This document shows positions 1 through 4,626 of a DNA stretch of 6,096 nt, one piece after another (positions within the stretch are counted from its first letter, which is position 1; the number at the start of each line of letters is the position of its first letter). Origin of the DNA: Bacteroidales bacterium (GTDB lineage: Bacteria; Bacteroidota; Bacteroidia; Bacteroidales; UBA12077). Location of the stretch: NCBI GenBank assembly GCA_030643125.1, contig DAOWML010000151.1:1-6096 (forward strand), read 5' to 3'. The position numbers and the translations under genes are program-made. Under the pieces are notes generated by a model. It made no database searches. It was given only the letters and a program-made list of their open reading frames with translations, and was not told the DNA's origin.

Positions 1-54
1 AAATATATATCACAATTATAAATTAAAATAGAACTAAAAGTGTATAAAAAACGT

Positions 55-62
55 TAAATTTG
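55..62 (+). promoter_or_regulatory. Candidate -7 promoter box for hicBA
   Basis: TAAATTTG is a perfect match to the Bacteroidota -7 consensus TAnnTTTG and ends 15 bases before the hicB ATG. No clear TTTG-type -33 element is present at the usual distance upstream, so this rests on a single box in AT-rich DNA. If used, transcription would start only a few bases before the start codon, giving a very short leader. Confidence 0.4.
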
Positions 63-77
63 TAGAAAATATCAGCA

Positions 78-305
78 ATGAAATCATTTAAATTTACTGC
101 AGAAATAACCAGGGACAAAGAAATAAGCCAATATATTGGTATTGTTCCAGGTTTACCGGGAGCTCATACACAAGCAGCTACTTTAGATGAATTATACAAA
201 AAATTACAAGAAGTAGTTCAGTTATGCCTTGAAGAAATGACGAAAGAGGAAATAAATGACCTGCCTGATTTTATAGGTTTTCAACAGATATCCGTTGCTG
301 TATGA
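78..305 (+). CDS. hicB: HicB-family antitoxin (minimal form)
   Basis: Probable type II antitoxin that binds and neutralises the HicA mRNA interferase encoded immediately downstream. The 75-residue product has the HicB partial RNase H-like fold signature: an N-terminal beta strand (KFTAEI), then at residues 23-39 the family block VPGLPGAHTQAATLDEL, followed by the helix carrying EVVQLCLEEM. It is at the short end of the family. Longer HicBs continue into a ribbon-helix-helix or HTH DNA-binding domain, but this one ends shortly after a final strand (QQISVAV), so autorepression by this protein alone is not evident. The stop overlaps the hicA start (ATGA at 302-305), implying translational coupling. 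The ATG at 78 is chosen because it gives the usual MK.F.F beginning; no strong Shine-Dalgarno is seen, as is common in Bacteroidota. Confidence 0.87.
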   Translation: MKSFKFTAEITRDKEISQYIGIVPGLPGAHTQAATLDELYKKLQEVVQLCLEEMTKEEINDLPDFIGFQQISVAV

Positions 306-538
306 GTTCAAAACTTCCTATTGTAAAAGTTAAAATACTGGAAAAGCTTCTTTTTTATCTGGGTTTTGAGATAAAACGACAAAAGGGGAGTCACGTATTT
401 TATCGTCATCCTGATGGAAGGTATACTACTTTGCCACATCATGGTAATCAGGAAATCGGACGTTCGTTAATCCGTCAAATTTTAAGGGAAATAGAAATTA
501 CACCGGAAGAGTATATTAAAATATTAAAAGAAATATAA
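302..538 (+). CDS. hicA: HicA-family toxin, mRNA interferase
   Basis: Probable HicA toxin, a small double-stranded-RNA-binding-domain-like ribonuclease that cleaves mRNA independently of ribosomes and is held inactive by HicB. The 78-residue protein has the normal family length and order: helix 1 (VKILEKLLFYLGFE), the catalytic strand with GSH at residues 29-31 (H31 is the expected catalytic histidine) followed by VFYRHPDGR, the TTLPHHG turn at 41-48, and the C-terminal helical part ending in IRQILREIEITPEEYIKIL. All hallmark residues are present, so the toxin looks intact. It starts inside the hicB stop codon. Antitoxin-before-toxin is the reverse of the classical hicAB order but is common in this family. 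Nothing intact follows; decayed sequence begins within about 30-50 bases. Confidence 0.92.
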   Translation: MSSKLPIVKVKILEKLLFYLGFEIKRQKGSHVFYRHPDGRYTTLPHHGNQEIGRSLIRQILREIEITPEEYIKILKEI

Positions 539-565
539 AAGCTAAAAGTATAAGTTTTTGGTTAG

Positions 566-856
566 CGCTACTCAAACTCACAAAGTTGTAAGTTACAGCT
601 TAATCTTCTCTTTCAATCCTTAACTGATGAATTAAGTAATACTCAAGTAAACTTTTTAAAGGCTGTTTTAAGCGAAGCAACACAACTGAGTTCAAAAAAG
701 ACTTTGCAGGAATTTCGTTTAGGAACATCAGCAAATATATTGAGAATTAAGCAAGCCTTATTGAATAAAGAAATTATTGATATACAGGGGAATGTGGTAA
801 GTTTTCTTGACCCGATTTATAAATATTGGTTAAAGAATTATTTTTTTAAGATTTGA
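566..856 (+). pseudogene. C-terminal remnant of an AAA-family ATPase
   Basis: An open stretch with no start codon runs from after a TAG at 563-565 to a TGA at 854-856. From about 587 it reads KLQLNLLFQSLTDELS, continues through QVNFLKAVLSEATQLSS, a RLGTSANILRIKQALLNKEI segment and a DIQGNVVSFLDP block, and ends in IYKYWLKNYFFKI. I recognise this as the winged-helix-like C-terminal end of the archaeal-type AAA ATPases widespread in Bacteroidota, about 90 of what is usually 350-400 residues. The P-loop, Walker B and sensor parts are absent; hicA occupies the DNA where they would lie. The frame contains no Met codon, so it is not an independent gene. A weak trace of further homology may sit in another frame around 561-590, but I cannot establish it. 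Recognition is from memory of the family, not a search. Confidence 0.75.
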
Positions 857-966
857 GTAAGATAAGAGTATCGTTTATATAAAAACGAATTTATTAACGA
901 ATGCTTTTCATTGTTATGTCTTTTGTAAATTCCAATATGTGGTTTTGATTCTTTTCCTTTGGCCAT
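838..966 (-). pseudogene. hydF: Decayed 5' end of hydF (hydrogenase maturation GTPase)
   Basis: On the minus strand an ATG at 966-964 opens a 42-codon frame ending at TAA 840-838. Its start, MAKGKESKPHIGIYKRHNN then EKHSLINS, closely follows the Bacteroidota HydF N-terminus, whose general form is MAKG(K/R)-x-x-KPHIGIFGRRN-x-GKSS-(F/L)IN. HydF is the GTPase and iron-sulfur scaffold that, with HydE and HydG, builds the H-cluster of [FeFe]-hydrogenase. Relative to the expected GRRNxGKSS P-loop, the first Gly is Lys, the second Arg is His, the P-loop Gly is Glu and the Ser after Lys is His, so GTP binding should be lost. Similarity stops near 886; the remaining codons look random and run antisense into the ATPase remnant. 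The roughly 370 other HydF residues are missing. The ATG lies one base after the stop of the upstream minus-strand gene, so it may still be transcribed and even translated. Confidence 0.72.
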
Positions 967-967
967 T

Positions 968-2602
968 TTAATCTATTATTGACGGTTTTCTTGTTTTTTT
1001 ATCAAATTGAAATTGCGAAAATTTCAAAATTTCTATATTATCAACACATGTAATTGTATCCTTAGGATTTCCTAAATGTTCAATGATTTTATTTCTGTTA
1101 ATTTTGTTTGATATAATAAAGTTAAATTCAGGATTACCAAACTTCCCTTTTTTATTCTGAAAATACCAGTTTTCATTCATAACATGATACCAAATAGAAA
1201 GATTATCCAGAATTGTATAAACACGTACATCTTCTTTCGAAAACATAGTAATGTATTTAGCTTTCCAATATTCAGCAACTCCAAATTTTAGATCCTCTTG
1301 TTTTGATAACTGGTCAATACATTTTACACTCTCAGGATAATAAGTCATAAAATTATTTAATCCTTTTGATAAATTATTATTACGAACTTTTTTAATTATA
1401 AAAATTGATTCAACAAACATGATTAAAACAATGAATACTATTAAATAGTTTGCTGAAAATCGTTTCGCTTCATGTAACTTGTAAATTAAATAAGCATAAC
1501 TAAATATTCCCAAGTACAAACTATAAATATTGTATCTTAAAAGTGCCCAGCTTACATAATTGCCATTAATTATTGGAGTTACAAGTACAATGAATAAAAC
1601 AGGAATGAAAATTAATAAGTATATAAATTCTAATTCGTTGAACTTTTTTTTCTTGATAGCTAAAATGCTATTTTTAATTAGAAGATACAGGTGAATAGCA
1701 AAACTCAATAAAAATAAAATATCAATTATTCCCCTGAAATCTAATTCCATTATATAATGTGTATGCTGTTCAAGGAAGATTTTTAGGGCAGGAGTAATAT
1801 TGTTAAAGTTGAAAACTTTCCAGGATAAACCAATAATATGAATATAACCGGATAATTTTAACATTCTGAATAAAAACAAGCCAATTAATATTGAAACAGA
1901 ATTTGCAACTAATACTTTTATGTACCTTTTTTTATTTTCGATGTGAATTAAGAAAACAAATATTAGAGAGAATATCGGAAACGAAAACATAACAATATAT
2001 AATCTATCATTAATAACAGATAAAATACTTATTATGAATAGAATAATAAGATGAATGGTTTTTCCGGATTTCAAATATTTAAAAAGTAGAATAAAAGAAA
2101 TTAAAAACATGATAAAAGCACCCAGATGATAACTGATGCTTAACAAATAAAAAGTATATACAAAATCATTATTTACCAGTGATACTAATAAAAATAGAGT
2201 CATCAGTAAAACAGCAAAATTTAAATGAATAAAATTTATTGATTTGAAGATGACTTTATAAAGACCAGAAAGCAATAAAAATATAATTGTTAGTTGAACC
2301 AGACTAAAAATTAAGCATGCAGGGATAAAATGATTGAAAAAGCTTCTTACTATGAAAAACAACAACATATCAGGTAAAAAATTGGGAGCTCCATTTAAAT
2401 GCCATCCTGCAAATCCGCTTTTATCAATAAAAAGATCTTTGTAAATGGAGGGAAGGTAAAGCGTATCTGAATTAAAATATGTGTAAATTTGTTTTTCGTT
2501 GATTGTTGCAAATATGATTACAGCTAAAATAATATTGATTAGTATAGATGTTACGAAGAATATTTTTTGATACGATTTTTTTTGTAAAATGCTTTTTTTC
2601 AT
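968..2602 (-). CDS. Multipass membrane protein, probable GT-C type glycosyltransferase
   Basis: A 544-residue integral membrane protein. After a basic N-terminus there is a first membrane segment (about 14-33), then a loop with YFNSDTLYLPSIYKDLF (42-58) and GWHLNGAPNFLPD (66-78), followed by about nine more hydrophobic segments to about residue 403 and a soluble C-terminal part of about 140 residues. An acidic residue (D46) in the first loop after TM1 is where GT-C enzymes carry their catalytic Asp or Glu. NDR at 198-200 and the late LLRYNIY segment (354-360) also resemble this superfamily. The C-terminal part contains FGVAEYWKAKYITMFS, a stretch I have seen in other uncharacterised Bacteroidota GT-like membrane proteins. 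The likely role is transfer of a sugar from a polyprenyl carrier outside the cytoplasmic membrane; donor and acceptor are unknown. It is divergent from the UPF0104 gene, with 60 bases between. No named family is certain. Confidence 0.6.
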   Translation of the reverse strand: MKKSILQKKSYQKIFFVTSILINIILAVIIFATINEKQIYTYFNSDTLYLPSIYKDLFIDKSGFAGWHLNGAPNFLPDMLLFFIVRSFFNHFIPACLIFSLVQLTIIFLLLSGLYKVIFKSINFIHLNFAVLLMTLFLLVSLVNNDFVYTFYLLSISYHLGAFIMFLISFILLFKYLKSGKTIHLIILFIISILSVINDRLYIVMFSFPIFSLIFVFLIHIENKKRYIKVLVANSVSILIGLFLFRMLKLSGYIHIIGLSWKVFNFNNITPALKIFLEQHTHYIMELDFRGIIDILFLLSFAIHLYLLIKNSILAIKKKKFNELEFIYLLIFIPVLFIVLVTPIINGNYVSWALLRYNIYSLYLGIFSYAYLIYKLHEAKRFSANYLIVFIVLIMFVESIFIIKKVRNNNLSKGLNNFMTYYPESVKCIDQLSKQEDLKFGVAEYWKAKYITMFSKEDVRVYTILDNLSIWYHVMNENWYFQNKKGKFGNPEFNFIISNKINRNKIIEHLGNPKDTITCVDNIEILKFSQFQFDKKTRKPSIID

Positions 2603-2633
2603 AATTAAAGAATCAATCTTATATCAAAGAAAA

Positions 2634-2641
2634 CAAAATTA
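2634..2641 (-). promoter_or_regulatory. Candidate -7 box for the 544-residue membrane protein
   Basis: Read on the minus strand this is TAATTTTG, a perfect TAnnTTTG Bacteroidota -7 box, 31 bases upstream of the ATG at 2602. A good -33 TTTG is not visible; the nearest similar bases are a TTTC read from 2668-2665, with a spacer a little longer than usual. The 60-base divergent gap must also hold the promoter of the plus-strand gene, for which only an imperfect TAGCATTG at 2651-2658 is seen, four bases before its ATG. Confidence 0.35.
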
Positions 2642-2662
2642 CTTTTTTAATAGCATTGTTTA

Positions 2663-3538
2663 ATGAAAGTAATCTTAAAAATATTAATATACGGTTCAAT
2701 ATTAGCATTGTTATTTTATTTGTATAATCTGGATTTCTTGGTTTTTAGAAATATTGAGCTTAATTATTCTTATTTTATTATCTCTGTTGTTTTCTTACTT
2801 CTCGGTTTTATTTTCTCGGCCATTAGCTGGAAGGTTGCTCTTAAACTACATGGAATATATATATCAAATAAAAAAGCCATTGTTTCGCACGGGATGCCTG
2901 TATTTGCTAAGTATATCCCCGGACGAATCTGGACAATTATTGGACGTGCTGCATTAGTTGAAAATGAAAATGCTGGAATTAAGAAGCTGTCATTTATCTC
3001 TTTAAAAGAACAACTGGTTTATTTATGTTTGGGTTTTTTAATTAGCATTTATCCGATTTTACAAACCGATAAGATAAAAAACTATTCCTGGATTATTATT
3101 TCTTTTACTTTATTATTATTTCTATTGTTGTTTTCAAGGTCGATACAAAGATTATTTGAAAGTATCTGGAATAGTATTTTTAAGAGAAAGATTGATTTAC
3201 CAAAAATAAATGCCAAAGAATTTTTTCAACTCACATTATCTATTAGTATTTATTGGATTTTTTGGACTGCCGGCTTTTATTTTTTACTTGTGTCTGTTTT
3301 TGATATTACTCCAATTTATTATGCTTTTGCATTTCCTTTGAGTATTTCGATTGGATTAATATCCATAATCTTTCCTGGTGGTATTGGTGTTCGCGAAGGG
3401 ATAATAACGCTTTTTTTAATATCAAATGGAGTTTCGCCGGAAATGGCCATATCATTTTCAATTTTTGCCAGAGTATGGTTTCTTATTGGGGAAGTATTTA
3501 TATTTGGACTTGCAATCGTACTAAAAAAAACTCTCTAA
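2663..3538 (+). CDS. UPF0104 / LPG-synthase-TM flippase-like membrane protein
   Basis: A 291-residue polytopic membrane protein of the UPF0104 group (the family covering YbhN, the membrane part of MprF, and the C-terminal half of archaeal AglD). The hallmark motifs are present: KYIPGRIW at 83-90, a conserved-looking acidic residue in SLKEQL (113-118), PGGIGVREG at 238-246, and FARVWFLIGE at 268-277. About eight hydrophobic segments are visible and the length is typical. MprF-type members flip aminoacylated lipids and AglD acts on dolichol-linked sugars, so a role in handling a lipid or lipid-linked sugar is reasonable; the exact substrate is unknown. It lacks the C-terminal aminoacyl-transfer domain of MprF, so it is not a lysyl-PG synthase. 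It is divergent from the 544-residue protein and converges on the GT2 gene with overlapping stop codons. The ATG at 2663 gives a normal N-terminus just before TM1. Confidence 0.85.
   Translation: MKVILKILIYGSILALLFYLYNLDFLVFRNIELNYSYFIISVVFLLLGFIFSAISWKVALKLHGIYISNKKAIVSHGMPVFAKYIPGRIWTIIGRAALVENENAGIKKLSFISLKEQLVYLCLGFLISIYPILQTDKIKNYSWIIISFTLLLFLLLFSRSIQRLFESIWNSIFKRKIDLPKINAKEFFQLTLSISIYWIFWTAGFYFLLVSVFDITPIYYAFAFPLSISIGLISIIFPGGIGVREGIITLFLISNGVSPEMAISFSIFARVWFLIGEVFIFGLAIVLKKTL
3535..3538. other. Tail-to-tail overlap of two convergent genes
   Basis: The TAA of the plus-strand UPF0104 gene (3536-3538) overlaps the TAG of the minus-strand GT2 gene (read from 3537-3535). No intergenic space and no GC-rich hairpin is present, so transcripts from both sides must run into the opposite gene or end inside it. 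Confidence 0.9.
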
Positions 3539-4626
3539 TTTTTATATAATCTCTGATTATCCTGTATATCCATCCACATGGCAAACATTAATGATTGAAA
3601 ACCGCTTATAAATAAAAACATAAATGCCATTACTGTTACGGGATTCGCTTTTAAACCTTCAATTACAAGCAAAATGATTTTTATTCCATAAGGTATGGCA
3701 AGTAATAAAAGAATAAATGAAAAATGATATAAAATAAATAAAGGATGAAAACTTTTATAAAGATATTTGATCCAGATTCGTTTGAAAAATGATTTGAATA
3801 ACAACCATGCAATAGGTCTTACAACTTTTCGTATTCTCATAGTTGATTTTTCACCAATATCGTAAACCGGTTTTACAGGAACTTCTTTGAGTGTGCAACC
3901 AGCAATATTTAGCTTAATAATTCGATCGTTTGGCATTCCATATCTTTTATATAATTTATAAAGTTTTATAGATGATATGGCTTTATAGGATAGAGCTGCA
4001 TAGCCTGTTTGTGTATCAGAAATTTCCCAATAACCTGATGCGATTTTTGTAAGAATAGAAAGAACAGCATTTCCTAAAAATCTTTTCCTTGGAATTAAAA
4101 AAGGAGCACTACTATGAGCAAATCGATTTCCTTTTGCCCAGTCTGCCTCGTTGTTAATTACAGGCAAACATAAATCTTTTAATTCAGATGGATCCATTTG
4201 ACCGTCACCATCCATTGAAACTGTACAATCTATTTTGTTATCTTTTGCCCATTTGTAACCTACTGATACTGCACTACCAACACCACCATTCTTCTTTAAA
4301 CTTATAACTACTAGCCTATTGTCTTTTTCAGGATGATTTACTGTAGATTCCGGGAAATATTCTGATTCTTTTTTTCTAATTACTTCAAGTATCTCATCAG
4401 CTCTTGAATAAATTCCTTTATTTTTAGGAATAGTCATTTCGGGAATTTCTCGAGAACCTAATTTTTCGAAGTATGATTCCGTAACTTGCTTTGTGTTATC
4501 TGTTGAACAATCATTTACCAGGATTATTCTATCCACATAATCAGGCATTGTTTCCAGAACTAAGCCTATTTGCTTTTCTTCATTATAAGCCGGAATAACT
4601 ACAGCAATAGTTTTATTGTTAATCAT
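3535..4626 (-). CDS. GT2 glycosyltransferase, polyprenyl-phosphate-sugar synthase-like
   Basis: A 363-residue GT-A fold enzyme of family GT2, resembling dolichol-phosphate mannose synthase and GtrB-type enzymes that transfer a sugar from a nucleotide donor to polyprenyl phosphate on the cytoplasmic face. Visible motifs are VVIPAYNEEKQIG at 9-21, VNDCSTDNT at 37-45 (nucleotide-binding acids), KKNGGVGSAVSVGYKWA at 111-127, the metal-binding DGDGQMDP at 139-146, KGNRF at 165-169, and DTQTGY at 204-209. Two membrane segments (about 294-322 and 330-351) anchor the C-terminus, which ends in MWMDIQDNQRLYKN. An unusual insertion of about 50 charged residues lies between the VNDCSTD strand and the following strand. 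It is translationally coupled to the upstream GT-C gene (TGATG, 1-base overlap), so the two are probably one operon. Which sugar is used cannot be read. The fold call is firm; the polyprenyl acceptor is inferred. Confidence 0.85.
   Translation of the reverse strand: MINNKTIAVVIPAYNEEKQIGLVLETMPDYVDRIILVNDCSTDNTKQVTESYFEKLGSREIPEMTIPKNKGIYSRADEILEVIRKKESEYFPESTVNHPEKDNRLVVISLKKNGGVGSAVSVGYKWAKDNKIDCTVSMDGDGQMDPSELKDLCLPVINNEADWAKGNRFAHSSAPFLIPRKRFLGNAVLSILTKIASGYWEISDTQTGYAALSYKAISSIKLYKLYKRYGMPNDRIIKLNIAGCTLKEVPVKPVYDIGEKSTMRIRKVVRPIAWLLFKSFFKRIWIKYLYKSFHPLFILYHFSFILLLLAIPYGIKIILLVIEGLKANPVTVMAFMFLFISGFQSLMFAMWMDIQDNQRLYKN

Noticed and set aside
541..566. GCTAA ... TTAGC inverted repeat just after hicA, as a terminator or insertion end
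   Set aside because: Only 5 bp with a long loop and no matching copy elsewhere that I can see, so it is too weak to call.
871..888. Inverted repeat TCGTTT / AAACGA with a 6-base loop, as a terminator
   Set aside because: The stem is short and AT-rich, there is no following T-tract, and most of it lies in the stretch between the two gene remnants. Chance is likely in such AT-rich DNA.
838..966. The 42-codon minus-strand frame as a functional microprotein
   Set aside because: Its first 27 residues are better explained as a broken HydF start with lost P-loop residues, and the rest is unstructured readthrough antisense to another remnant.
2754..2957. Plus-strand 67-codon open frame
   Set aside because: It lies wholly inside the UPF0104 gene in another frame and has no family signature. 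It is a shadow of an AT-rich membrane gene.
2663..3538. UPF0104 protein as MprF (lysyl-phosphatidylglycerol synthase)
   Set aside because: Only the membrane module is present; the C-terminal aminoacyl-transfer domain is missing and the neighbours are glycosyltransferases.
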